Source: Rs1 sp038900335
Lineage (GTDB): Bacteria > Pseudomonadota > Gammaproteobacteria > Pseudomonadales > Balneatricaceae
Assembly: GCA_038900335.1 (NCBI GenBank)
Contig: JBBMRB010000008.1
Span: forward strand, 1 to 64,000
Direction: 5' to 3'
Length of the DNA: 64,000 nt
The notes below the pieces were generated by a model. The model had not been told where the DNA came from. It ran no database searches and worked only from the letters and a program-made list of their open reading frames with translations. How positions within the stretch are numbered: the first letter of the stretch is position 1; each line of letters opens with the position of its first letter. Shown piece by piece: positions 1-8,416 of this stretch. A program made the translations under genes and the position numbers.

Positions 1-1107
1 TTAGGCTCTAACATTCCCTGTTTAATTAGGGCGATGGTCGCTTGTGGCTGGTTTGGTATTCAAACATTATTCGGTGGTATCGCTATCCATATTTTGTTCT
101 CTGCCATTTTACCAGGCTGGGAAAGTTTAGGTGGTACCGGCGAAGTGATCGGCTTCTTTATGTTCTTCGCACTTAACCTGTATATTGTTATTCGCGGCGC
201 TGAATCTATCAAAATCCTAGAGACAATGTCTGCACCGCTATTATTAGCCGTCAGTATTGGTTTGATGATGTGGGCAATGCCGCAAGTCTCTATCACTGAG
301 TTACTAGCAACACCTGCTAATCGCCCAGCAGATGCATCGTTCTGGGGCTACTTTTTCGGTGGATTAACCGCAATGGTTGGCTTTTGGGCGACATTGTCGT
401 TGAACATCCCCGATTTTAGCCGTTACGCTAAATCACAAAAATCGCAAGTGGTCGGCCAAGTAGTCGGGCTACCTATCACCATGTTCTTCTTTGCATCTCT
501 TGGTGTTATTTTAACAGCAGCTTCTACTACGTTAGTGGGTGAGACGATTTCTGATCCGGTGAATTTAATTGGTAAAATTGATAGCCCAATGTGGGTCATC
601 ATTGCCATGATCATGATCATCATCGCTACACTGTCGACTAACACTGCTGCGAATATCGTATCGCCAACCAACGATTTTCAAAACATTGCCCCTTCTAAAA
701 TAGATCAAACTCGCGGTGTATTAATCACTGGTGCGATTGGTGTTTTACTAATGGCTTGGGAGCTGCTTAAAAAGCTTGGGGTGATTGAATCAGACGTCAG
801 TGTTGAGGCTATGTACACTAACTGGTTACTGGGTTATTCCAGCTTACTAGGGCCCATTGCCGGCATTATGATTATCGATTACTTTATCATTAAAAAGCAG
901 CAACTGAATTTACCTGAGCTTTACAAAACTAACGGTATTTACGCAGGCTTTAACATGTCAGGGCTCATTGCTTTTGGTGTACCAGTGGCATTGACACTGT
1001 TCGCACTAACCACCGGTTACCTTAGCTGGTTCTACCAATACGGTTGGTTTACAGGCTCAGTTTTAGGCGCCATTATTTACTTTTTTATTGCCAAAAGAGC
1101 TGCGTAA
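1..1107 (+). CDS. NCS1 family nucleobase/hydantoin-type permease (5' end missing)
   Basis: This is the C-terminal part of a nucleobase:cation symporter-1 (NCS1) protein, an inner-membrane transporter for purines, pyrimidines, allantoin, hydantoins or thiamine. The frame is open from base 1, and residues before the first ATG at 34 read like the family's GANIPALLRA segment, so the gene starts outside the window. The segment VACGWFGIQT near the start is a strong NCS1 signature, followed by about nine hydrophobic helices. The stretch ATLSLNIPDFSRYAKS, with its NIPDF/R core, is also typical. Substrate cannot be assigned. A strong terminator follows 18 bp after the stop. The convergent DMT exporter downstream is a separate unit. 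Confidence 0.88.
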   Translation, partial: LGSNIPCLIRAMVACGWFGIQTLFGGIAIHILFSAILPGWESLGGTGEVIGFFMFFALNLYIVIRGAESIKILETMSAPLLLAVSIGLMMWAMPQVSITELLATPANRPADASFWGYFFGGLTAMVGFWATLSLNIPDFSRYAKSQKSQVVGQVVGLPITMFFFASLGVILTAASTTLVGETISDPVNLIGKIDSPMWVIIAMIMIIIATLSTNTAANIVSPTNDFQNIAPSKIDQTRGVLITGAIGVLLMAWELLKKLGVIESDVSVEAMYTNWLLGYSSLLGPIAGIMIIDYFIIKKQQLNLPELYKTNGIYAGFNMSGLIAFGVPVALTLFALTTGYLSWFYQYGWFTGSVLGAIIYFFIAKRAA

Positions 1108-1125
1108 TTAACGATTGAATAATGC

Positions 1126-1164
1126 CATTGTCGCTGAGCTAACAGTCATCAGCGACAATGTTTT
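1126..1164 (+). terminator. Rho-independent terminator after NCS1 permease
   Basis: A perfect 12-bp inverted repeat (1126-1137 pairing with 1149-1160) encloses an 11-nt loop and is followed by TTTT. It sits just after the permease stop codon. Confidence 0.85.
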
Positions 1165-1191
1165 ATATAAGAGACAATGTTTTATATAAGA
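1154..1191. repeat. 19-bp tandem direct repeat (2 copies plus a partial third)
   Basis: The unit at 1154-1172, which includes the right arm and T-run of the terminator, is repeated exactly at 1173-1191. A 5-base start of a third copy follows. It probably arose by slippage; no function is evident. Confidence 0.8.
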
Positions 1192-1201
1192 GACAAGATA
1201 A

Positions 1202-2110
1202 TTAGCGAAGCTTTAACATAGGGATTTTTTTAACTAAGCCCAAGGCAAAAACAAAACCTATAGAGACACTCAACAACCCTAATTGCTCTACCCAGCCTAT
1301 GGTTTCGCCGAGTAACAACACCGATAGCAACATGGTGGTAGGTGGCACTAGTGCTGCAAAAATAGCACCTTTAGAAGCACCTAGAATAGACACACTTTTT
1401 GAGTATAAAAACAGTGCTAATATAGAAATCACTATTCCTTGATAAACTCCTTGTTGCAATAGCACATCAACAGGAATATTAGCCAGTGAATCAAGATGAT
1501 TATAAAAGTAATATGGCATATAAAGCATCATAGAAAACACAGCGACTAGCGCTGTGGCGAGCCAAGGGTTAATTTGCCAATAGCGACAATACATAGTGTA
1601 ACTAGCCCACAATAAGCCGCTTAAGATAAAGAGCAAATCCCCTGTGAGTATGGTGCTCGATAATGCCCCTATTTGACTAGCAGAGACACTGACCACACCC
1701 GATAAAATTAAAGCGATACCAAAAATACGGCTTTTATTTACTTTCTCTTTGAAAAACAAGACACTGCCAATCGTCGTAAATAACAACATACAGCTTGGGG
1801 CAATGATGCCAAAGTGCGAGCTTGGCGCCATTGTTAAGCCAAAGGTGGCAACTAATACATAGGGGGCACCCGCGCCTATCGATAAGATAAGCCCTTTTAA
1901 TAACCATCTATCAAGCTTTCTTACTTTGATTAACAATATGGGTAATAATATCACGCCAGCAGCACTAAACCTGATTGCAGTAATATCCCAAAACGTTAGG
2001 TTTTGCATCGTCAGTGATTTTGAAACCACCGGCCAGCTCCCCCAAATAACCGCCGCTAACAGGCCAAAGCCGATCGCTAGCCCTATGTTTTTTGAAGTAT
2101 CTGGGATCAT
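1202..2110 (-). CDS. EamA/DMT family transporter
   Basis: A 302-residue inner-membrane protein with about ten hydrophobic helices arranged as two five-helix EamA repeats, as expected for drug/metabolite transporters (usual length 280-310). Helix 1 has the typical AAVIWGSWPVVSK pattern. The second repeat carries GASKGAIFAALVPPTTMLLS, close to the family's signature. Substrates in this family include amino acids and their derivatives, and the direction is usually export. The start has an AAGG ribosome site. It is divergent from an Lrp/AsnC regulator at 2257, a common arrangement in which the regulator controls an amino acid exporter. That link is inferred. Confidence 0.85.
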   Translation of the reverse strand: MIPDTSKNIGLAIGFGLLAAVIWGSWPVVSKSLTMQNLTFWDITAIRFSAAGVILLPILLIKVRKLDRWLLKGLILSIGAGAPYVLVATFGLTMAPSSHFGIIAPSCMLLFTTIGSVLFFKEKVNKSRIFGIALILSGVVSVSASQIGALSSTILTGDLLFILSGLLWASYTMYCRYWQINPWLATALVAVFSMMLYMPYYFYNHLDSLANIPVDVLLQQGVYQGIVISILALFLYSKSVSILGASKGAIFAALVPPTTMLLSVLLLGETIGWVEQLGLLSVSIGFVFALGLVKKIPMLKLR

Positions 2111-2256
2111 GAGATTTACCTTATTAAAACGACTGCATACATTGCACTGTGAGATGCTAGTTTATCTGTTAAGCTTGCACCATGTACGGCTTTAAATACG
2201 TTTTAGCAATTTATTTATGCGTTATTATTTAATTTAAGAGGAAAAACTGCAATCTA

Positions 2257-2718
2257 ATGAATAGTTTAGATAATCTAGATAAACAGATTTTACGTGCCTT
2301 GCAGAGCGATTGCCGCCTTAGTACCGAAAAACTAGGGGATTTAGTCGGCCTCTCCGCTACGGCTTGTCAGCGGCGTATTAAAAAGTTGCGTGAGTTAAAA
2401 ATTATTGAGCAAGAGGTCGCTATTTTAAACCCACAAAAACTGGGCACCTTTGTCACCGTGATTGTCGATATAATCTTTCGCAAGGGCGACAGCCATATTA
2501 TTGAAGAATTTAAAACTCTGATGCGCAATACCCAGGCGGTGCAGCAGTGTTATTACCTAACAGGTGATGTCGATTTTTCACTGGTGATTTGTGTCTCTAG
2601 TATCCAAGAATACGAAATTCTCTCTAGAAGATTGTTTGTAGATAATGAGAATATCTCAAAGTTTGTCAGTAGAGTCAGTATGGAAAATGTTAAAACTTCG
2701 TTAAAAATACCGCTTTAA
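2257..2718 (+). CDS. Lrp/AsnC family transcriptional regulator
   Basis: A 153-residue protein with the Lrp/AsnC layout: an N-terminal AsnC-type winged helix (LDNLDKQILRALQSDCRLS, then the recognition segment GLSATACQRRIKKL) and a C-terminal RAM ligand-binding domain (about residues 70-145, with the YYLTGDVDFSLVI strand). Such proteins bind amino acids and form dimers to octamers. It diverges from the DMT exporter, its likely target. One of four Lrp/AsnC genes in this window; the one at 62408 is most similar in layout (SCRLSTEKLGDLVGLS versus ADYSMTELGDIVGLS). No clear Shine-Dalgarno lies at the usual distance; a GAGG is about 14 nt upstream. Confidence 0.92.
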   Translation: MNSLDNLDKQILRALQSDCRLSTEKLGDLVGLSATACQRRIKKLRELKIIEQEVAILNPQKLGTFVTVIVDIIFRKGDSHIIEEFKTLMRNTQAVQQCYYLTGDVDFSLVICVSSIQEYEILSRRLFVDNENISKFVSRVSMENVKTSLKIPL

Positions 2719-2764
2719 ACATATTTTATATGATGGCGAAAAATTTAAACATTATAGGTTGTGA

Positions 2765-2796
2765 AGCTTAAAACACACAACACTGTGTTTTAAGCT
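2765..2796. terminator. Hairpin between convergent genes
   Basis: A perfect 13-bp stem (2765-2777 with 2784-2796) and 6-nt loop lies between the converging regulator and dehydrogenase genes. There is no clear T-run outside the stem, so termination is likely but not certain. Confidence 0.55.
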
Positions 2797-2812
2797 CCTG
2801 AGCATTGTACTG

Positions 2813-3907
2813 TTACGCTGAAAGCTTTTTCGCCACCAGCTCAGAAATTTCATAAGTCCCAGATTGCCCACCTAACTCATAAGGTAACAATAACCCTGTG
2901 CCATAGGCATTAGTGACAGCGCTCTCTAGCAATTCAGATGCTTTTATTAACTCAGGACAATCAAACTTATCACCTAAGTAATCGAGCATAATAGCACCTG
3001 ATAAGATCATCCCCGTAGGGTTCGCTTTACCCTGGCCCATAATATCGGGAGCTGAGCCATGACACGGCTGAAATACTGCATTGTTATCACCTACTTCACC
3101 AGAGGATGACATACCCATACCACCCATTAAAGCTGCCGCTATATCTGATAAAATATCACCAAACTGATTTTCAGTCGGCACCACATCATAGCGCCACGGG
3201 CAGCGAACTAAATCTAACGCGGTAGCATCTACATATTGGTGCTCTGCTTTAATATCATCGTAGTTTTTGGCGACATCGTAAAAAACGTTGCGAAAGAAGA
3301 ACTGTGAAGACAATACGTTCGCCTTATCTGAGCAAGTGACAAGTCCTGCCTTGCCTTTCGCTTTTCTGCGCTGCGCTAGCCTAAAGCTGTAATCAAACAG
3401 TTTGGTTGATGTCTCACGCGTCACTCTGATTAAATTGTGTGCCGCATCAGCGCTATCTAATGCATGTGCTCTAGGTTCAGCAAAAATGCCCTCTGTTGAT
3501 TCGCGAACAATGACGAAGTCCAAATCTTTACTGCGCGCATCGGCAAGCGGTAGCGGTAAATTAGGCATAGTGCGACACGGTCTCACACCTGCATATAAGT
3601 TTAATCGTTTGCGCAAATCGTGTTGTGGCCCCACTTCAGTGCCATCTGGGTAGCGAATATCAGGTAGCCCCATCGCCGCTAGATAAATAGCATCAGCTTT
3701 TGCTGCCACCTCAAAGTTCTCTTCTGGAAAACCTTCACCTGTATCAAGATAGTGCTGTGCACCTGCCGCTAACACTTCAAAATTTAATGTAACGCCACAT
3801 TGATGCGCCGCTTCTTTTACTAGTTCAATAGCCGGTGGCGTAATTTCAGTGCCGATGCCATCGCCAGGTAGTACTGCAATATTATACGTTCTCATAATTT
3901 GACTCAT
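2813..3907 (-). CDS. Isocitrate/isopropylmalate dehydrogenase family (beta-decarboxylating hydroxyacid dehydrogenase)
   Basis: A cytosolic NAD-dependent metal-requiring dehydrogenase, 364 residues, normal for the family. Visible signatures are LPGDGIGTEI at the N-terminus, the substrate arginines in RKRLNLYAGVRP, VRESTEGIFAEPRA, the metal-site segment NQFGDILSDIAAALMGGMG, and the NAD-binding GSAPDI. The family includes isopropylmalate, isocitrate, homoisocitrate and tartrate/malate dehydrogenases. It is the last gene of a TRAP/lactonase/oxidoreductase operon and not in a leu operon, so a tartrate-like or other sugar-derived diacid is more likely than isopropylmalate (inference). It starts 24 bp after the lactonase gene. 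The start could also be the ATG at 3895, which has a GAG upstream. Confidence 0.85.
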   Translation of the reverse strand: MSQIMRTYNIAVLPGDGIGTEITPPAIELVKEAAHQCGVTLNFEVLAAGAQHYLDTGEGFPEENFEVAAKADAIYLAAMGLPDIRYPDGTEVGPQHDLRKRLNLYAGVRPCRTMPNLPLPLADARSKDLDFVIVRESTEGIFAEPRAHALDSADAAHNLIRVTRETSTKLFDYSFRLAQRRKAKGKAGLVTCSDKANVLSSQFFFRNVFYDVAKNYDDIKAEHQYVDATALDLVRCPWRYDVVPTENQFGDILSDIAAALMGGMGMSSSGEVGDNNAVFQPCHGSAPDIMGQGKANPTGMILSGAIMLDYLGDKFDCPELIKASELLESAVTNAYGTGLLLPYELGGQSGTYEISELVAKKLSA

Positions 3908-3930
3908 ATTAAGTGTGTGTAATGTTAATT

Positions 3931-4941
3931 TCAGCGATTATCATCAAAATGCCAATGAGCGGGTGCACAGCCAGCAGCACCTTGCGCTAGTAATAAACGG
4001 CTATCTAAACTAGGAATTTTCTGATCTAACAGGCAACCTAAATTGATGATCGACAACCGCGGGCCACTAAAGGCGAGTGATGAGGTACTTTTCAGGCATT
4101 CGCTCTTGATATCATCAAGATGCGGGCGACCCATTTGTCCTGCTTGAAACGCCTCTTCTACCCAATCCATGTGCTGGGCATCGTTATCTTGCAGTACAAC
4201 TTGTTGCTCACCGTCAGGCGTCACTTTAATAATCCGATTACTGACGATACTGGTCACCCAAAAATTACCCTCTTGATCTCTTGTTAAGCCATCAGGGAAG
4301 GTGCCTGCGGGGAAATTAGCTATCACTTGGGGATTTGTTAACTGATTGTTTTGATAATCGCTATCAGCGCTAATATCAAAGCGAATAAGCTCGCGACTAA
4401 AGGTCGCATTTACGTATAAATGTTCACCATCTGGGTCTACATACACTTCGTTGGTATAACCTAAACCATCAGCGACTTTTCTAGCGACACCGTTTTCTAT
4501 CACTGCGATATAACCATCGCCTATATCTTTACGATATGCGTCAGCTCTAGGTGTAATCGTGGTGCTTACGGTGATCCACAACCGCCCTTGATAGTCCAAA
4601 TAAATAAAGTTACTTGGCTCCATTGCCACTCCGTCAACTTCACTAATATAAGTGCTGCAATGACCTTCGCGGCTAATTCTAAATATCCCACCTTGGCTAT
4701 CACCTAAATGCGCTATCAGAAAATCACCGTTTTCTAGTAATGCAATACCATTAGGTTTTAATAAACCGATGCCTTCAACGTGCTGACCGCCAAAAAAAGT
4801 TTGGGTGCCATCTGCTGCTATCTCAGTGACACCACCACGAAAATCAGACACGTAGAGATAACCTGCTGCAGTTGCCAGCACGCACTCTGGCCTTACTAAT
4901 GCGTCACCGCGCCAGCTAATATTATTAAAATCAAAACTCAT
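3931..4941 (-). CDS. SMP-30/gluconolactonase-family lactonase
   Basis: A 336-residue six-bladed beta-propeller protein of the SMP-30/gluconolactonase/LRE family, which hydrolyses sugar lactones to aldonic acids using one divalent metal. Expected ligands are visible: Glu in RPECVLATAAGYLYVSD, Asn in GLGYTNEVYVDPDGEHLYV and Asp in FPDGLTRDQEGNFWV. There is no signal peptide, so it should act in the cytosol. An AGAGGG ribosome site precedes the ATG. Its place between a Gfo/Idh/MocA dehydrogenase and an isopropylmalate-type dehydrogenase suggests that the dehydrogenase makes a lactone that this enzyme opens. Confidence 0.85.
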   Translation of the reverse strand: MSFDFNNISWRGDALVRPECVLATAAGYLYVSDFRGGVTEIAADGTQTFFGGQHVEGIGLLKPNGIALLENGDFLIAHLGDSQGGIFRISREGHCSTYISEVDGVAMEPSNFIYLDYQGRLWITVSTTITPRADAYRKDIGDGYIAVIENGVARKVADGLGYTNEVYVDPDGEHLYVNATFSRELIRFDISADSDYQNNQLTNPQVIANFPAGTFPDGLTRDQEGNFWVTSIVSNRIIKVTPDGEQQVVLQDNDAQHMDWVEEAFQAGQMGRPHLDDIKSECLKSTSSLAFSGPRLSIINLGCLLDQKIPSLDSRLLLAQGAAGCAPAHWHFDDNR

Positions 4942-5013
4942 AAAATCCCTCTATCTAATATTTTTTATTCGATGATAGTAAACCGTAATAAGTGATTTCT
5001 TAGCTATTAAGCG

Positions 5014-6048
5014 TTAAAAATCAAACCTGCGCCCCTGCTCATTGGAGTGATAAATAGCTTCTTCCAAATGAATGTTTTGTAAATATTCGCTCGCTCTGTT
5101 CTCAAGAGCAGTTGCTCGCAAATAGTGATCAGCCACATGCCTATTTAAGCGGTAGACACAATCACCGCCAAAACCAACATCATCCCATTGATATGGGTGT
5201 AGTGTTTCCTGCTGATCACCAAATTTACGGATATAGATATTAGCTTCTCCATCTAACCGCAAACTGCCTTTAGCGCCTTCCACATACATTTCACCAAAGG
5301 TGCGGCGGGTGTTTGATGAGGCGTGGTCTAACAGGCGATTACCATCAAATACCGCAGTGAGGCCATGGCTATATTCAAACAACACGTGCCCTGCATCCTC
5401 GCCTTTGATCACCGGATTACAGCGTTTTAAACTGGCGTAAACAGAGCTTGGCTCACCTAGCAGAAAACGGAAACAGTCAACAAAGTGGATCCCCGTTTCA
5501 TGTATTAGTAATTTTGGCATTTGCTGAAAATAAGGCTGGCGCTCCAAGTAGGCATTCTCCCCTTGCCCATCACCTGTACGCAGGGCAAAGCGAACATTCA
5601 TTAATGCTCCTAATTGCCCTGTTTCAATGATTTTCCCGATTTCTCTGATCCACGGCATAAACCTGAAATTCTCATGGATACACAGATCAATACCCGCCTT
5701 AGCCGCAGCCTCTGTCATTGCCCGAGCTTGCGCTAAGTTTTCACCAAATGGCTTTTGGCAAATCGCATTAACGCCGAATTCAATGGCGGCATCCACCGCC
5801 GCTTGATGCGTTAATGGCGGCGTAATAATATCGAGCAGATCAACCTCAACTTCGGCTAACATGGCGCGCACATCGTTAAAACAATGGGCGATGTCATAAG
5901 TTTGAGCGAAAGCTTGAGCACTTTTGATATCTCTATTACAAATGGCGACAATTTCAACATCATCCATTCGCTGCCAAGCTTGATAATGAAATTGACTAAA
6001 ATAGCCGGTGCCGACACAGGCGACGCGCAATTTTTTTGGCTTACTCAA
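5014..6048 (-). CDS. Gfo/Idh/MocA family oxidoreductase
   Basis: An NAD(P)-dependent sugar or polyol dehydrogenase of 344 residues. The N-terminal Rossmann fold shows VGTGYFSQFH (about residues 12-21). The usual EKP motif appears as CQKPFGENL. The catalytic segment HETGIHFVDCFRFLLG lies at about residues 185-200. The start must be the TTG at 6048: a stop codon lies six codons upstream in frame, no ATG or GTG intervenes, and GAGGAG sits 6 nt before the TTG. It is the fifth gene of the TRAP operon, after the ABM protein. Related enzymes oxidise sugars at C1 to lactones, which fits the lactonase that follows. Confidence 0.88.
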   Translation of the reverse strand: MSKPKKLRVACVGTGYFSQFHYQAWQRMDDVEIVAICNRDIKSAQAFAQTYDIAHCFNDVRAMLAEVEVDLLDIITPPLTHQAAVDAAIEFGVNAICQKPFGENLAQARAMTEAAAKAGIDLCIHENFRFMPWIREIGKIIETGQLGALMNVRFALRTGDGQGENAYLERQPYFQQMPKLLIHETGIHFVDCFRFLLGEPSSVYASLKRCNPVIKGEDAGHVLFEYSHGLTAVFDGNRLLDHASSNTRRTFGEMYVEGAKGSLRLDGEANIYIRKFGDQQETLHPYQWDDVGFGGDCVYRLNRHVADHYLRATALENRASEYLQNIHLEEAIYHSNEQGRRFDF

Positions 6049-6090
6049 GACTTTCTCCTCACTACGCTATTATCACATTTCACTAAATTT

Positions 6091-6384
6091 TTATTTTTGT
6101 ACTACACGCGGGTATAAATGCAGTGTTTTATCGACCACCATTTGTGCGCTAGCCTCAGCAAAAGCGAGAAAATGCTCGCTTGCTAAATGCACATCAAAAG
6201 CCGCCTTATCATCATACAATTCATACAAAAACACTTCGCCAGGTTTAGCATCATCAAAGCAGACATCAAATTGATGACAACCTGACTCTTGCTCTAGCGA
6301 TGTTTTAGCATTTTTGAGTACCAGTGTATTGAACTCACTAGCGAACTGAGCTTTGACTTGAAAAAAAACAACGACAGCAAACAT
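6091..6384 (-). CDS. ABM-fold (antibiotic biosynthesis monooxygenase/YgiN-like) protein
   Basis: A 97-residue ferredoxin-like alpha/beta barrel dimer protein of the ABM family. The family pattern is visible in VKNAKTSLEQESGC-like spacing: LKNAKTSLEQESGCHQFDV, then PGEVFLYELYDDKAAFDVHLASEHF, and a final strand. Members include quinol monooxygenases and the LsrG-type isomerase that acts on a phosphorylated sugar derivative, so an isomerase or mutarotase-like role in this sugar operon is possible. It has an AGAGG ribosome site and lies 28 bp after dctM and 43 bp before the Gfo/Idh gene. Exact chemistry is unknown. Confidence 0.8.
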   Translation of the reverse strand: MFAVVVFFQVKAQFASEFNTLVLKNAKTSLEQESGCHQFDVCFDDAKPGEVFLYELYDDKAAFDVHLASEHFLAFAEASAQMVVDKTLHLYPRVVQK

Positions 6385-6411
6385 CTTAAATCCTCTTTTG
6401 TATAATCTTAA

Positions 6412-7695
6412 TTAACGAAATAGCTCAACCATCGTCATCGATACCGCTGGAGTATAGGTAACTAATAACAGAGCAATGATTGCCACTATATACAAGGGTG
6501 CCATCTTCTTCGCGATTGCTAAGACACCGACACCTGAAATTCTGGAGGCGACATAAAGTGTGGCTCCCACCGGTGGCGTAAATAAACCGACCGCCACATT
6601 ACAGGTCATAATGACACCTAGATGAACTGGGTCGATACCGTATAGCTGTGCTGTTGGTAAAAATAACGGCGCTGTTAGCAAAATAGCCGGTACCGGATCT
6701 AGTACTAGACCTAAGAGCAATAACACAACATTGACTAACAGTAGGAACATCCATGGGCCATCAGATAACTCTTGCACAAAACTCGCCATAATTTGCGGCA
6801 TTTGCTCTAGCGTAATCAGCCAACCCAAAACACTGGTCGCACCGATAACAACCATCACTACGGTACTAGTAACGAATGAATCAATAATCAACTGAGGGAG
6901 GTTGCGAACCTTAAAATCACGGTACACAAACATAGTGATGACTAAACCGTAGATAACAGCCAGTGCAGCGGCTTCTGTCGGTGTCACCCAGCCTGAAAAT
7001 ATACCACCTAAAATTAAGATCGGCATAAATAACGCGGGTGCTGTGCCTAAAAATGAGCTCCATAATTCAGTGGCACTCGTTGTGCGCCCCCCTGGATCAC
7101 AACCGGTTGATTTGCCTACGCGATAACAAACGATCATAAAGAACACACCGAAAATCAACCCGGGGATCATGCCTGCTAAGAACAAATCAGCAACTGACAC
7201 ATTACCGACAAAACCATAGATAAGCATCGGGATTGAAGGCGGGATGATAATACCTATGGTGCCAGCTGCAGCCACTAGACCTGCCGAGAAACCTTTATCA
7301 TAGCCCTCCTTTGCCATGTTTTTGATCATGACAGAGCCTATAGCAGCACTGTCGGCGATAGCTGAACCTGAGATACCGCCAAAGATCATTGATGCGCCCA
7401 CCACAACCATACCTAAACCGCCTGGCATAAAGCCGAATGCAGCTCTGGCAAAGCCGATAATTCTAAGGCCCACACCGCCTCGGCTCATTAACTCACCCGC
7501 GACTATAAATAGTGGGATAGCAAGAAAGTGATTTGGCTCAACGCCACCGATGAAATTTAAATATAGGGCCTGTAGAGGAAAGCCTAGATCAAACACGATA
7601 ATCGGTAATATCGATGTTAATAGGATCGCCCACACTAACGGGACACCCATAAAGATAGTGCCTAAAAACACTACCATGACAAATAATAAGATCAT
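6412..7695 (-). CDS. dctM: TRAP transporter large permease DctM
   Basis: The 427-residue large membrane subunit (about 12-13 helices) of a tripartite ATP-independent periplasmic transporter, which uses the sodium or proton gradient to import organic acids delivered by the binding protein. Family segments are visible: GVPLVWAILLTSILPII, GGISGSAIADSAAIGSVMI, IPPSIPMLIYGFVGNVSV and PPVGATLYVASRISGV. Length is standard. It overlaps dctQ by the sequence ATGA (7692-7695), so the two are translationally coupled. In the operon dctP-dctQ-dctM-abm-gfo-smp30-idh it supplies the substrate for the enzymes downstream. Confidence 0.95.
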   Translation of the reverse strand: MILLFVMVVFLGTIFMGVPLVWAILLTSILPIIVFDLGFPLQALYLNFIGGVEPNHFLAIPLFIVAGELMSRGGVGLRIIGFARAAFGFMPGGLGMVVVGASMIFGGISGSAIADSAAIGSVMIKNMAKEGYDKGFSAGLVAAAGTIGIIIPPSIPMLIYGFVGNVSVADLFLAGMIPGLIFGVFFMIVCYRVGKSTGCDPGGRTTSATELWSSFLGTAPALFMPILILGGIFSGWVTPTEAAALAVIYGLVITMFVYRDFKVRNLPQLIIDSFVTSTVVMVVIGATSVLGWLITLEQMPQIMASFVQELSDGPWMFLLLVNVVLLLLGLVLDPVPAILLTAPLFLPTAQLYGIDPVHLGVIMTCNVAVGLFTPPVGATLYVASRISGVGVLAIAKKMAPLYIVAIIALLLVTYTPAVSMTMVELFR

Positions 7696-8222
7696 TGTTG
7701 ATCCTCCAAAACATCAAACTCAGATGTTTTTGCAGCGGCTGGTAAAGTGTAATCACACCAAATATTAAATAGGTGAAAAATCAAACTTAGCAACATCCCA
7801 AAAGGCATTGAGGCATATAATAATCCAACTGGCCAATACAACACGGTTGTCGTTTGCGCCCATGTATGGATACTAATATCGTAGCCTGTCTTAATTAATG
7901 TCAATAAAATAAAGGCAATTATCAAATTGATTATTAACGTTAATTTTTGCTGAGCAGCCTGTGAGAATAGTCGTTCGACTACTTCAGTGACCCGCATATG
8001 GGCACCGCGCGCCATCGCTGCAGAACAACCAACAAAGGTGCTCCACAACAGTAAAAACGCCGTCACTTCCAATGACCAAGCTAAATCAAAACCTGCTGCA
8101 CCACGCAACAAAGCATTGATAAAGACGAGTAAAATGATTGATAAACCTGCTAACACGAGGGCGAAGTCAACGATGCTGCTAAGCCATTTTAAAGGCGCAG
8201 GATAATGCAGCCTGTAGTCCAT
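7692..8222 (-). CDS. dctQ: TRAP transporter small permease DctQ
   Basis: A 176-residue small TRAP membrane subunit with four predicted helices (about residues 17-38, 52-70, 93-112 and 133-155). It joins DctM in the inner membrane. The region LEVTAFLLLWSTFVGCSAAM resembles the conserved DctQ core, followed by the charged GAHMRV segment. The ATG has an AGAGG site 7 nt upstream. The stop overlaps the dctM start. It lies 195 bp after dctP, with a hairpin between. Confidence 0.9.
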   Translation of the reverse strand: MDYRLHYPAPLKWLSSIVDFALVLAGLSIILLVFINALLRGAAGFDLAWSLEVTAFLLLWSTFVGCSAAMARGAHMRVTEVVERLFSQAAQQKLTLIINLIIAFILLTLIKTGYDISIHTWAQTTTVLYWPVGLLYASMPFGMLLSLIFHLFNIWCDYTLPAAAKTSEFDVLEDQQ

Positions 8223-8383
8223 ATTAAATCCTCTAGTACTAGCTGTTTAACACAAGCCATACTTTTATTCTTATTGAGGTTGATGCTGTTTAGAAGGTAG
8301 TGCTACGTAATACTTAATCACTTCACAATGAAGCTATCATTAGCGGTAGCTCCCCTCTCTATAGAAGGGCACTTTAACAAGCC

Positions 8384-8404
8384 TGGCACAGCAGCGCCGT
8401 GCCA
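8384..8404. terminator. Intercistronic hairpin after dctP
   Basis: A 6-bp GC-rich stem (8384-8389 with 8399-8404) with a 9-nt loop lies just beyond the dctP stop. There is no T-run, so it may protect or trim the 3' end of dctP mRNA and so raise binding protein above permease. Confidence 0.5.
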
Positions 8405-8416
8405 AACTAAGAAAAG

